The notes under the pieces were generated by a model. The model made no database searches, was not told the DNA's origin, and saw only the letters and a list, made by a program, of their open reading frames with translations. The translations under genes and the position numbers were made by a program. From Thiohalocapsa marina (GTDB lineage Bacteria; Pseudomonadota; Gammaproteobacteria; Chromatiales; Chromatiaceae): a DNA stretch of 64,000 bases. The DNA is taken from assembly GCF_008632335.1 (NCBI RefSeq), contig NZ_VWXX01000002.1:62001-126000 (forward strand), read 5' to 3'. Positions 16,206 to 25,394 of this stretch are shown here, one piece after another (position 1 is the stretch's first letter; each line of letters opens with the position of its first letter).

Positions 16206-18008
16206 ATGCCAGCGGACGATCTCTTCGCCATTGCCCCCTATACCCTGCGCGCCATCGATTCGCGATCGATGCTGGTGATCCGCGTCGACACGGGCGTGAG
16301 CGGGGCACTGGACGTTGCCTGGTCCGGGCTGCTCGACGAGCTGCGCGTGTTTCGCTCGCTTGCCGATCATGCCCAGGTGCTGATGACCCGCCACCCGCGG
16401 CTGCAAGGACAGAAGCAGGGGCTGATCGCGGCCCTGCGCTCGCTGCGCGAGCGGGGCATTCTGGTGGCGGCCTCGGCCCTGAGCGAGGCCTACGCGCGCG
16501 CCAGCGGTGCGCGCGATGACGGTCCGCCGGTGGTGTGCATTCGCACCTGTGACCGGCCGGAGGCCCTGAAACGCCTGTTGACCAGCCTCTTCGCCGAACC
16601 CGCCCACCCCGATTCGACCTGGCCCGTGGAGGTCTACGACGACTCGCGCACCGACGCGGCCATTGGCATCAACCGCAAGACCGTGAGCGACCTGTCCGCC
16701 CGTTTCAACCTGTTCTATGTCGGCCGCGATGAGCAGGCCGCGCTGCTGCAACGGTTGACGGACAACGCACCGGAAGACCGCGCTCACCTGTCCTGGCTGC
16801 TCTCGGCGGACGAATCGGTGCACCAGGGGCAGCCCACCCATGGCCTGATGCTGAATCACGCCTTCCTGCGCAATGCCGGGCGGCGCCTGCTGCTGATAGA
16901 CGACGACGCGGTGCTGGATACCTGGACCGGTGCGAACACCGACTGGCGCGTGCGCTTCGAGCGCGGCGGCGTCACCGGCGCGCCCGTTCTTGAGGAGAGC
17001 ACGCTGATGGACGGGCTGCGGCCCTATCCGCCCGGTGTGTTGAAGGCGCATGTCGATGTGCTCGGCAAATCGCTGCCCGCCGCCGCCCGGGCCATGGGGG
17101 CCCCGCTGTCTGCCGCCCGGTTTCACGAGGCGGCATACAGTCTCGCGGTGGCGCCCCGGCCGGAGCAGACGCGGGTGCGGTACTCCATTAACGGCACGCT
17201 GGGTGACCCCGGTACCCTGGGGGACCATGCACTGCTGTTCGATCTTGGCCGAACCCGCCCCGACCTCGTCGGCGACGCCGAGCGCTACGCGGCCTTGTGC
17301 GCCGCACCGCGCCTGGCGCTGGGTGGTCAGCCCCCGTGTCCGCGCCTGGGCAAGGCGCCGGGTCTGCACCTCGCCACCGTGGCAGGCATCGATACCGGAC
17401 CCTACATCGGGCCGCTGTTACCTGCCGGTCGGGGTGAGGACGCATTGCTGGGCACGCAGCTGATGTTCCTGTACCCGAACGACTACGGGCTGACCTTGCC
17501 CATCGCCGTGGTGCATCGGCCGGTAGAGCCACGGTCCTGGATGTTCGCTCCAGAGGCCCTGCTGGGGCCGGCGTCAGGGTCGGCCACCCTGGCGTCCTGG
17601 ATGGCCATGACGGCGGTGGCGGGGGAGCTTTCCCCGCAGCAGCGGCTGGTTTCCATGGCCCAGGGCATCGCGCAGAGTGCGACGGCGGGCGACCTCGAGG
17701 CCGCCGTGGCCCGGCTGCGCACCCTGAGCGAAACCGAGCGGCTGGCGTGGGCGCTGTCGTCCGCCCGCCGGCTGGCGAGCTCCGGCGCCACTGGCTGCAA
17801 TGCCTGGCGCGAGGACGTCACCGCCGTCGGCACCTGGGCTGCATCCCGGCTGCAACGCGCCGAACCGCCCTCGCCGGCGGATGTGTCGGCCATTGCCGGG
17901 CAGCTACGGGAGTATGCCCAGGCCCTGCCAGCGTGGAACCGGGCCTGGGATCTGGCCTGTACTCGGGCCCTTGGGGCGGCCGCCACGGGCGCCGCAGCCA
18001 GGGCCTGA
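16206..18008 (+). CDS. Glycosyltransferase-like protein, GT-A fold suspected
   Basis: 600 residues, not assigned to a named family. The middle part has GT-A features: VVCIRTCDRPEALKRLLTSL (about residue 112), YDDSRTDA, and LLLIDDDAVLD (about 231-241), the last resembling the DxD metal site. The N-terminal 110 residues and the C-terminal helical region (about 480-600) are unfamiliar. No signal peptide or membrane segment is seen, so it should act in the cytoplasm. It lies between a sulfotransferase and the gspC-like gene, which starts 19 bases later. Function beyond sugar transfer cannot be stated. Confidence 0.7.
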   Translation: MPADDLFAIAPYTLRAIDSRSMLVIRVDTGVSGALDVAWSGLLDELRVFRSLADHAQVLMTRHPRLQGQKQGLIAALRSLRERGILVAASALSEAYARASGARDDGPPVVCIRTCDRPEALKRLLTSLFAEPAHPDSTWPVEVYDDSRTDAAIGINRKTVSDLSARFNLFYVGRDEQAALLQRLTDNAPEDRAHLSWLLSADESVHQGQPTHGLMLNHAFLRNAGRRLLLIDDDAVLDTWTGANTDWRVRFERGGVTGAPVLEESTLMDGLRPYPPGVLKAHVDVLGKSLPAAARAMGAPLSAARFHEAAYSLAVAPRPEQTRVRYSINGTLGDPGTLGDHALLFDLGRTRPDLVGDAERYAALCAAPRLALGGQPPCPRLGKAPGLHLATVAGIDTGPYIGPLLPAGRGEDALLGTQLMFLYPNDYGLTLPIAVVHRPVEPRSWMFAPEALLGPASGSATLASWMAMTAVAGELSPQQRLVSMAQGIAQSATAGDLEAAVARLRTLSETERLAWALSSARRLASSGATGCNAWREDVTAVGTWAASRLQRAEPPSPADVSAIAGQLREYAQALPAWNRAWDLACTRALGAAATGAAARA

Positions 18009-18027
18009 TTCCGCGGGGCTGACCGAC

Positions 18028-18711
18028 ATGCGCCCGGCATTGATCGGCCTTGCGGCAGTACTTGCGCTTGTGCTGGCGCTGCAATGGGCCACCTGGCGGC
18101 CTGACGCCGGCGTGCCGGAGCAGGCCACGGGCGCGGCGCCGGATGGCGCCCATGAGACCACCGCCGCCATCGACGCCCTGGCGCCGGCCCCTCCCATCGC
18201 GGACTATGCCTCGGTGCGTGAGCGGCCGCTGTTTCTGCCGGGGCGCCGGCCGCTGGAGGCCCAGGAGGCGGAACCGGAGCCGGTGCCCCCCCCGGCGCCG
18301 CCAACCAGCATGGATACCGCCGACCTGACCGCCGTGCTGCTGACGCCGACGGCCAGCGTGGCCTGGGTGCGCATCGCGCAGGCCCGCGAGGCGGTGAGGC
18401 TGCACCCGGGTGAGGAACTGGAAGGCTGGGTCCTGAGCCAGATCGCGCCAGATCGCGTCACCTTTGTGCACGGCGAGCACGCGCACGAGATCATGCTGCG
18501 CGACTATGCCAACGCCCCGCCAGCGATTACGCCGACGCCATTCTTGCGCAACCGGAGGGCGCCGCCCCAAGACGATGCACCCCCGGGTCGCGCGCCGGTA
18601 CAGCGTATGGACGATGCCGCGGAGCAGGCCCGTCGGGAGCAGGCCGCGCTGCGCCACAAGCAGCGCGCGGAGGCGATGCGCCGCTATTCTGCCGGAGGGC
18701 AGGCGCAGTAG
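18028..18711 (+). CDS. Displaced T2SS GspC/XpsN-like inner-membrane protein
   Basis: In T2SS this protein bridges the inner-membrane platform and the secretin. The 227-residue protein has an N-terminal membrane helix (LIGLAAVLALVLALQWATW) and a periplasmic proline-rich linker. An HR/PilP-like domain follows: ERPLFLPGRRP near residue 65, then LTAVLLTPTASVAWVRI and LHPGEELEGWVLSQIAPDRVTFVHG. The C-terminus is basic and coiled. The main operon lacks gspC/xpsN, so this gene probably supplies it although it lies 6.8 kb beyond gspD. The start ATG 18028 follows the previous gene by 19 bases. GspN-type proteins are the main alternative; PilP is unlikely without pil genes. Confidence 0.72.
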   Translation: MRPALIGLAAVLALVLALQWATWRPDAGVPEQATGAAPDGAHETTAAIDALAPAPPIADYASVRERPLFLPGRRPLEAQEAEPEPVPPPAPPTSMDTADLTAVLLTPTASVAWVRIAQAREAVRLHPGEELEGWVLSQIAPDRVTFVHGEHAHEIMLRDYANAPPAITPTPFLRNRRAPPQDDAPPGRAPVQRMDDAAEQARREQAALRHKQRAEAMRRYSAGGQAQ

Positions 18712-18745
18712 CGCCGATGCGAACCTCCATCACTGCGGGGCGGCG

Positions 18746-19543
18746 TCAGCCGGCGATGTAGCCGAATGCGCAGAGCGCCTCTGTGCCGGCCATCTCGAGT
18801 TGCCTCAGGATGGATGGCTCGACCCCATGCCAGCGGCCGATGGACGCCGGCGCACTGACCAGTTGCATACATGCCGGGCACAGGCTCTGCGGCAACTGCG
18901 CAAACCGCAACACCGAATCCACCGTCGGCGCGGAATCCATGCACAGATCCTCGAAACGGACGCGCAGATAGCGTCGGGTCAGCCGCGCCTGTCCGTATCC
19001 GGCCACCATCAGATTGACGCGATTCCAGTAACGCATCGCAGCAAGCGCCGGAGTGCCGTCGTCTGGCGCCTCCAGACCGAGAATGGGCGCATACAGCGCA
19101 GGCTGGTTCTGGTTGGCAGACAGCGCCATGTCGCGACCGTCGCGCACCACATGGATAAAGCGCAGCCCGGGCAGGAGCTCCGCTAGCCAGGGAAGCAGGA
19201 GCATGCTGCGGGGGTTCTTCCAGCCCCAGGCCTGGTGCGCCGGTGTAATGCCGGCGACGTGGCGTTGCAGCGCGCGCGCCAGGTCATCGCCCATCGCCGA
19301 CGGCGGGGGGCCGTCATCGCGCAACCAGTGATGCAGGGCCTTGGCTGCCCAGCGATCATAGAGTCCGACGAAGGCCAGCGCGTCACTGGAAGCATTGAGC
19401 TCGCCACCCATGAAACAGCCGGCCCGCATGAGGATGTCAGCCACGACGCGGGTACCGGACCCGCCGACAGCGCCGATGACGATGGGTCCGGGCCGATCAT
19501 CGGTCGCCGCGGGAATCACCAGGCCTGATTGAGGTACTTTCAC
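18746..19543 (-). CDS. Sulfotransferase family protein
   Basis: 265 residues with a PAPS-binding loop VIGAVGGSGTRVVADILM (about 22-39) and the 3'-phosphate motif LRFIHVVRDGRDMALSANQ (about 127-145). The acceptor specificity is not readable. It begins with GTG 5 bases after the GT2 gene stop and is the last gene of the minus-strand block 25.0-18.7 kb, converging with the gspC-like gene. No membrane segment is seen, so it is probably cytoplasmic and acts on nucleotide- or lipid-linked sugars. Confidence 0.8.
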   Translation of the reverse strand: MKVPQSGLVIPAATDDRPGPIVIGAVGGSGTRVVADILMRAGCFMGGELNASSDALAFVGLYDRWAAKALHHWLRDDGPPPSAMGDDLARALQRHVAGITPAHQAWGWKNPRSMLLLPWLAELLPGLRFIHVVRDGRDMALSANQNQPALYAPILGLEAPDDGTPALAAMRYWNRVNLMVAGYGQARLTRRYLRVRFEDLCMDSAPTVDSVLRFAQLPQSLCPACMQLVSAPASIGRWHGVEPSILRQLEMAGTEALCAFGYIAG

Positions 19544-19548
19544 GGCAG

Positions 19549-20580
19549 CTAGGCTGCGATGCCAGCATCAGATCGGCCCGCACTGACGGGTGCCTCCCCT
19601 TGCATGTCGATGCTGCCCCGGATGCGATTGGCCGTGAATGCCGCGGCATAGGCCCGGTGCAACAGCTGCGTCGAGAGCTTGTCCAGCGGCAGATCGACGC
19701 GACTGCGTTCGGTGGCGAATCGGTCGAGCTTGCGCCCGGACTGCATCAAGAGATCGAAGCGTGGCTCGATCAGCCGCCACTCCGCCTCGATGCCTTTGAG
19801 CTGCGCCCAGGCCTGGACTTCCCGTTGCGGGTGCAGGGTTGCGAATACCTGGTTTGAACGTCCCTGGAGATAACAGCGTCGGCAAAAGTCGTCGAAGCTG
19901 AGCGTGCGCATCATGTAGCTGATGGCATTGGCGTTGTAGATGACGCGCAGTCCCACGGAGCGCAGCCGGTAGCCGAGCTCGATATCCTCCGCACCGAAGC
20001 GGAATACCGGATTGAAGACGCCGTGCTCCAGCAGCAGCCGCCGCTTGCAGGACGAGCGTCCGCCCCAGAAGAAGCTGTAGTCCAGTTTTGCGTCGTGTTT
20101 GAGGTGTGGATAGTAGAAAAGCTGGCAGCCTACCTCGGTGACATAGCGCATCAGGGGCGAACGACCAGGCCCAGCCGCCAGACCGGTGAAGCCAAGGACG
20201 GCATCCGCGACCGCCGGGTGGCGCTGATGGGTCTCGTAATGGGCCTGTAGGCAGCGGCTGTCGAGCACGTCGTCGTCGTCGACAAACACCACGATCTCGC
20301 CTCGGGCGAGACAGACACCATGGTTTTTGGCGGCGGCCAGCCCGGAGTTGTCCTGGTAGGCGTAGCGGAGACGGAGCAGGTCGGCGAACCGCTCGGCGAC
20401 GGCCGCGGTCTGGTCGGTGGAGCCGTCGTCGATGACGATGACCTCGAACTGCTCGCGCCCCAGGGTCTGTGCGCACAACGCACCCAGGGCGCAGCCAAGC
20501 AGGCTGGCCCGATTGTAGGTGCAGAGGATTGCGCTCACCAAAGGGGCTGACTGACTGGTTGCGTCGTTGGTTAGCCGCAT
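19549..20580 (-). CDS. Family 2 glycosyltransferase
   Basis: 343 residues with the GT2 core: VSAILCTYNRASLLGCAL, VIVIDDGSTDQT, ARGEIVVFVDDDDVLD (metal-binding DxD), and GAEDIELGYRLRSVGLRVIYN as the acceptor-side ED motif. The C-terminal 80 residues are helical and unfamiliar. It is soluble. Its ATG lies within the end of the DUF707-like gene (10-base overlap), so the two are translationally coupled. Confidence 0.88.
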   Translation of the reverse strand: MRLTNDATSQSAPLVSAILCTYNRASLLGCALGALCAQTLGREQFEVIVIDDGSTDQTAAVAERFADLLRLRYAYQDNSGLAAAKNHGVCLARGEIVVFVDDDDVLDSRCLQAHYETHQRHPAVADAVLGFTGLAAGPGRSPLMRYVTEVGCQLFYYPHLKHDAKLDYSFFWGGRSSCKRRLLLEHGVFNPVFRFGAEDIELGYRLRSVGLRVIYNANAISYMMRTLSFDDFCRRCYLQGRSNQVFATLHPQREVQAWAQLKGIEAEWRLIEPRFDLLMQSGRKLDRFATERSRVDLPLDKLSTQLLHRAYAAAFTANRIRGSIDMQGEAPVSAGRSDAGIAA

Positions 20581-21335
20581 GTGCCATCTCCCGTGGCGGC
20601 CCTGGCCTGTGGGAACCGATATGTCTCCAGGGCAACCTGGCTGGCGTCGTAGGTGAGGTGCTGCCGTGCGGCAAGATAGGCGTCCATCGCCCTGGCCGTT
20701 TCCTGGTAGTCGTAATGGGTCACCGGCTTGCGCAGTGCGTGCCGGACGGGACAGGCGTCGATGATGCCGAGCCGCAGGTCGTTGGCCTCGAGCAAGGCGG
20801 GCCAGACGAAATCGAGGCCCCAGCCCATTGGCGCCTGTTCGTCGAATGGAAGCAGCAACGGATAGGCCGGCGGCGCGATGCAGAAGACGGGGCCGATCTC
20901 GACGAAACGGGTGGTCCGGCCCGCGATGCCGACCAGCTGGGCAACGAAGTAGTGGTCGATGTAACTGTCATGGGTGCGGGCCGGTTGGGCCAGGGCCAGG
21001 TCGAGTTGCATCTGCCAGCGCAGGAACTCGTTCAGCCAGTGCGGCGGCAACTCCACGTCATCGTCGATGACCAGGATGAAGCTGTAGTCGTTCGGGTTGA
21101 CGTCACGCAGCAGCCTGTTGAGGAGCTCGAATTTCGGCACCGGTTGTTTGAGCGCAAGGGCGGTGGATGTCCGCAGCGCCGTGGGGGGAGTCCGGGCGCC
21201 AATCGAGGCCCAGCGCAGGTCCACCGACCAATCCGATGACCCGAGCAAGGATTCGCTGATGGTGGTGGCATGGTTTGGCACATCCGCAAGAAAGACGCCG
21301 ATTGCCAGCACGCGTCCGTTATTCTGCATTGGCAT
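20571..21335 (-). CDS. DUF707-like putative glycosyltransferase
   Basis: 254 residues. The segments FILVIDDDVELPPHWL, ALAQPARTHDSYIDHYF, TTRFVEIGPVFCIAPPAY and GWGLDFVWPALLEANDLRLGIIDACPVRHA line up by eye with the DUF707 (PF05212) pattern of a DDD motif, QPAL, FVE-x-x-PVF and GWGLD-h. That family is related to GT-A transferases. It is the second gene of the minus-strand block, after the large fusion gene by 72 bases. A role in the same glycan as its neighbours is inferred. Confidence 0.65.
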   Translation of the reverse strand: MPMQNNGRVLAIGVFLADVPNHATTISESLLGSSDWSVDLRWASIGARTPPTALRTSTALALKQPVPKFELLNRLLRDVNPNDYSFILVIDDDVELPPHWLNEFLRWQMQLDLALAQPARTHDSYIDHYFVAQLVGIAGRTTRFVEIGPVFCIAPPAYPLLLPFDEQAPMGWGLDFVWPALLEANDLRLGIIDACPVRHALRKPVTHYDYQETARAMDAYLAARQHLTYDASQVALETYRFPQARAATGDGTCG

Positions 21336-21407
21336 TACCTGATATGCGACTGCTGCGACTGCTGCGACTGTGCTCGACCGGGCCGGCCCGGGCGTTGGCA
21401 GTCGGTG

Positions 21408-24400
21408 TTATCCGGCCGTCTCGGGTTCGAGAATGGCTTGAATGCGTTCCGTCAAGGCGGCAGGAGAGTATTCGCGTTCGAGCAGCGCTTTGCCCTGCGT
21501 TGACAGCCGAGTCCAGAGCGCGTCGTCGGACAGCAATCGCATGACTGATTCGGCGAACGCTTGCGGGTCATCCGCGATCATGGCATCGACTTCGTGCTCC
21601 AGGCCCATGCCTTCGGCGCCGATGGAGGTGGTGACCACAGGCAGGCCGTAGCTGAGGCTCTGTCCGATCTTGCCTTTCATGCCGGCGCCATGGCGCAGGG
21701 GCGACACGAACACGCGCGCCGCCTGAAAGAACGGATCAACATTGTTGACATAGCCGACCGGCTCGATCTGCCTTGATCGCATCCGCTGGATATTGCGCGG
21801 CAGATCGCTGCCAACGATGACGAATCGGACCGTCGGCATCCGTTGATGGATGAGCGGCAGGATGTCGTTGATAAAATACAGCACTGCGTCGACGTTCGGC
21901 ACATGATGGAAGCTGCCGATGAAGAACAGATCTCGCCGATCTGTTAACGGGCTCACGCTATGCGAAACGCGGTGGATGTTCGGCAATACCGCGACCCTTG
22001 TGTCCGGGGCTTCGGCGAGCAGTCGCTGTCGCTCGGTCTCGGTGATGGCAATGGTGATATCCGCGGACCTGGCGCCGGCGATCTCGATGCTCTTGTAACG
22101 CGCCGCGGTCTCGCTGGCGGTCGCGGGGTCTTCGCTGAACTCGACACCGCGCTCGAGTCGCACCCAGTGAAGATCCACCGTGTCGTAGATGACCGTTGCC
22201 TGCGGGGCAAACGCACGGACCATTGACAGATAGGCCTCGATCTGCTCCGGTCTGGATATCCAGACCCATCGGTACCGCTGACCTTCTGTAGCAAGGAGAC
22301 GGCGCGCGGATTCGCGCCCGATTGCCACCCGGATGCCGCTGGCCTCGAGGGCCCGTTCGTAGGCCGCGTCTTCAGCCTGCCGGTCGCCCACGAAGTCGAG
22401 GGGATATCCTTGTTCCCGAAGGATCTCGATGAGCATGTTCATGCGGTACGAGCCGGAATCGCGGTCCGGTGTCGGCGGCTTCCAGTCGATGACCAGCATG
22501 CGATCCGGCGGCAGGGGGTCGTCTGCGGGGTAGGCGCTCCAATCGGGGGGAGCGATGTCGTCCGCCTCGACATCTGCGGCTTCGCTCATGTGCGCGGCTT
22601 GCGCGGCTTGCGCGGCTTGCGCGGTTTGCGCGGCTTGCGCGAGTGCGTCGCTGCCTGGCTCCGGCCGAGGCCGTCGACCCTCGAACTGGCCATGCAGCAG
22701 GAAGTGTTCCAGGGGGTTGGCGTCGCGAATGTCCGGGTAAGCGGCCAGATACCATTCAGTGCTGAACTGCGGGCTGGGATCATGCCCCTGCGCAACGCCG
22801 TTTGCGATGTAGTCCACGAGGGGGTTCCTGCCCGAGGCGGCCACATCCGGGTACTGTTGCATGTACCAGGAAGAGTCGAACCAGGGGTTCGGGTCGAGGC
22901 CTTCAGCACCGCCGCGGCGCAGAAAATGCAGAAAGGGGTTTTCGTTGGCCTCGAGCCCCGCAGGTTCCTGGGCGCGATACCATGATGGATCGAACAGCGG
23001 CGTGGGGGTATGACCCGCGGCGATACCATGCTCGATGAAGTGCAGCAGCGGATCGCGTGGATCGCCGTAGGGATCCATGTAGGTGGAGATGTACCACTCG
23101 GTGTCGAACAGCGGATGCGGTTTGCGTCGTTGCAACCAGCCGCGGGTCTGCCAATGCACGATGGCGCGGAACCCGCGCGCGGCGACGTCCGGGTGCATCC
23201 ACAGGTAGAGCGTGTCATCGAACAACCCGGATGCCAGCACCCGCTTCGCCTCTGCGCTCATGCGCAACTTGCGCGGAAGACCGGCCGTCAGCAAGAGCCA
23301 GAGGATCTTCGGCGCGGCAATGCCGAGCCGGGTGAGCCTTGGCAGGGCCTGCTCCGTGCGCAACATGCGGTCGCCGATCTGCCAGGTGACGCTGCTCTGT
23401 ATCGTATTGAGCCGCGTGAGCAGCATGCGTCCGGATGTGATTGCGCGGTGAAGCTTCTGCCTGGCATCCTGCAGGCGAAGGCTGGTTTCACGTTCCCGGC
23501 GGGCCATCTGCTGGATGCTTGCTTGCAGTTCCTCCACCTGTTGCTCGGCCCGGCTCGCCCGGTCTCGGAACTCGGCAAGTTCGTACGCCTGCCGGCGGCT
23601 GTGCTCTTCGGCTTCCAGCAATTGCTGCTTGTGCGCAGCCGAATCGCCGGACAGGGCCCCGGACTGCAACAGGTGCGCCATGTCCCGGCGGATCTCCTCG
23701 AGGGCCGCCGTGCGGGAAGCAAGGCCTTGAGCGCTGAGCGCCTGGCTTTGTTCGAGTTTTTCTGCCACGTCGGTGAGCAAGGCCTGCTGCTCGAGGCCGC
23801 GCTGCATCAGATCCTCGAGACGCGCTTCGAGGAACTGTTGCAGCCCGTGGGTCGAGTCAGGGCGTTGTGCATATAGTGCGGTTCCGTCGTAGGCGCGGCC
23901 TTGACTCGGCGTTGCTTCGGGACTGTCGTCCACGATTTCAGCCAGGCTGGAGAGGATAGCGAGCTGATCCTGGGCGGATTGTTCAAGGTCGGCAATTCTC
24001 TGGCGGGTTGGCGCGAGGTCGGCGCCATTGGCATCGTGTGTGGCGGTCATGCTGTGTTCCACCGCTGAAAGTCGGTCGTCCAGTTCGATCATTGTCTTCC
24101 GGGCCGTGAACAGGGCTTCGGCCATTTCCCTGGCTTCCGTTTCTGTGCACTTCAGAGTTGGGCCGAAAACGTCACAGCCTTGTTCGAACTCTGCGGCCGC
24201 ATCGGAAAGGCGGCAGATGGGCTCTGCTGTGTCCGGGTCTTCACATAAAATCCGAAGCGCGCCATAGCTGTCAGCGACCCACTTTGGTACTTCTTGGTCG
24301 GTCATGGGTGCGTCCGGCTCAACCGAGTGATGTCGCTCAGAAGAACATAGAAAACGGTCGATTTCCAGTTCCGAGGTTGAGGACAGGCTCGTCCAGCCGA

Positions 24401-25040
24401 GATCCAGTCGATCGGAAATGCGCCCGGCAAGCGAGCGCCAGTCCGCCAGCAGGTTGTCGTATTGGACAAATATGCGCGCCAGGTGGCGAGAACCCAGTTC
24501 TGCGTCGACTACATGCCGGAGCCAGAGGAGCAGTGACTTCGGCCGGCTGAACGCGTCGCGCGCCTCGAGGGACGCCGCGACCTCGAGCGGATTGCGTACC
24601 GGGATGATCGCCTTGACGTCCGTATTGAACCGGTGAAGGGCGTCGAGCCAGAACGGCAGAAGCCGGCAAATTCTGGGGTCTTTCAGCACGAACAGTCCGG
24701 CGTCGGAAAAATGGGCGGCCAGGAGTTCCGCCGCGCGTGCCCTGAACGCCTCGGCCTCGGGCGAGCTAAACCAGTCCTGGCGGACCGGCCGCCAGTCATC
24801 CCAGGACGTACCGGCGGAATCCAGGATGCTGTCGTTCAGGGCCTGGAAATCGAGGGATTCCCAGAATCCCCTGGCGTTATTACCCTCTACGGGGGGCATC
24901 AGGTTGGACGGCAATGCCGCGCCGAGCAGGTTGAGAAAGCGGGTGATTGCCGACGTGCCACTGCGGTGCATTCCGAGTACCAGCAGGCAGGTACGTCGAT
25001 TGTTGCTTGCAGCCAATGGTTCGCTGGAATTGTCACTCAT
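21408..25040 (-). CDS. Multidomain sulfotransferase / coiled-coil / WY-repeat / GT4 fusion
   Basis: 1210 residues. Parts in order: sulfotransferase-like domain (about 15-235; PAPS loop LGMHRSGTSAITRFL and 3'-motif PVRNPLEVAASL); long coiled coil (about 320-545); four or five repeats of about 45 residues with core PLFDxxWYxxxYPD...PLxHFxxxGxxxGxxP (about 600-780), a repeat type known from rhamnan-synthesis and other large glycosyltransferases; an Ala/Gln tract; and a GT4 domain (about 825-1205; PTPDRDSGSYRM, IYDTVDLHWVR, DLFFIGSFHHVPNVDA, VSPLRHGAGMKGKIGQSLSYGLPVV). GTG 25058 is an alternative start. The protein could sulfate and extend the same glycan. It heads a four-gene minus-strand block. 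Confidence 0.85.
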   Translation of the reverse strand: MSDNSSEPLAASNNRRTCLLVLGMHRSGTSAITRFLNLLGAALPSNLMPPVEGNNARGFWESLDFQALNDSILDSAGTSWDDWRPVRQDWFSSPEAEAFRARAAELLAAHFSDAGLFVLKDPRICRLLPFWLDALHRFNTDVKAIIPVRNPLEVAASLEARDAFSRPKSLLLWLRHVVDAELGSRHLARIFVQYDNLLADWRSLAGRISDRLDLGWTSLSSTSELEIDRFLCSSERHHSVEPDAPMTDQEVPKWVADSYGALRILCEDPDTAEPICRLSDAAAEFEQGCDVFGPTLKCTETEAREMAEALFTARKTMIELDDRLSAVEHSMTATHDANGADLAPTRQRIADLEQSAQDQLAILSSLAEIVDDSPEATPSQGRAYDGTALYAQRPDSTHGLQQFLEARLEDLMQRGLEQQALLTDVAEKLEQSQALSAQGLASRTAALEEIRRDMAHLLQSGALSGDSAAHKQQLLEAEEHSRRQAYELAEFRDRASRAEQQVEELQASIQQMARRERETSLRLQDARQKLHRAITSGRMLLTRLNTIQSSVTWQIGDRMLRTEQALPRLTRLGIAAPKILWLLLTAGLPRKLRMSAEAKRVLASGLFDDTLYLWMHPDVAARGFRAIVHWQTRGWLQRRKPHPLFDTEWYISTYMDPYGDPRDPLLHFIEHGIAAGHTPTPLFDPSWYRAQEPAGLEANENPFLHFLRRGGAEGLDPNPWFDSSWYMQQYPDVAASGRNPLVDYIANGVAQGHDPSPQFSTEWYLAAYPDIRDANPLEHFLLHGQFEGRRPRPEPGSDALAQAAQTAQAAQAAQAAHMSEAADVEADDIAPPDWSAYPADDPLPPDRMLVIDWKPPTPDRDSGSYRMNMLIEILREQGYPLDFVGDRQAEDAAYERALEASGIRVAIGRESARRLLATEGQRYRWVWISRPEQIEAYLSMVRAFAPQATVIYDTVDLHWVRLERGVEFSEDPATASETAARYKSIEIAGARSADITIAITETERQRLLAEAPDTRVAVLPNIHRVSHSVSPLTDRRDLFFIGSFHHVPNVDAVLYFINDILPLIHQRMPTVRFVIVGSDLPRNIQRMRSRQIEPVGYVNNVDPFFQAARVFVSPLRHGAGMKGKIGQSLSYGLPVVTTSIGAEGMGLEHEVDAMIADDPQAFAESVMRLLSDDALWTRLSTQGKALLEREYSPAALTERIQAILEPETAG
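22591..22635 (-). repeat. 9-base tandem repeat inside the fusion gene
   Basis: Five consecutive copies of tgcgcggct (one with a single change), read on the minus strand as AQA/QAA units in the linker between the WY repeats and the GT4 domain. Copy number can change in steps of three residues without a frameshift. Confidence 0.8.
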
Positions 25041-25394
25041 GTTCGGGAACTGGGTCACCCTTGGGACTGCCTGGGCTGTCGGTGATTGATGCGTGCTCTA
25101 CCCACCAAGGTGGGCTGCGAGGAACCTGGCCATAGTCGGTGGTCGCGCAGGAGGCATGGGCCCCTGGGCGCTGCTCCGGTTCGCTGAATTGCTTGTCCAG
25201 TTGCGGCGGGGCACTCTGTTTGACCACAGACGTTGCGGACACTGTGCGCCGCCCACACCATCGCACGTATGATACTATACGCGATTGCGGTGACGTCCGT
25301 CGGTCCGCCATGCTGCGTGAAGACCTTATGTGAGTCAGGGTTTATGCCCGACGTGACCTGGCCGTCGGTACCCATGCAAGGTAAGGAGACATGG
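25041..25394 (+). other. Divergent intergenic region between two glycan blocks
   Basis: 354 bases separating the minus-strand fusion gene from the Wzm/Wzt operon, so promoters for both must lie here. A short perfect palindrome cccaccaaggtggg sits at 25100-25113. An AT-rich patch tatgatactata (25268-25279) could supply -10 elements for either strand, but no good -35 partner is seen. Confidence 0.45.

Noticed and set aside
16206-18008. Reading the 600-residue protein as a known GT2 enzyme
   Set aside because: DDS and IDDD motifs are present, but spacing and flanks do not fit a standard GT2, so only a GT-A-like label is justified.
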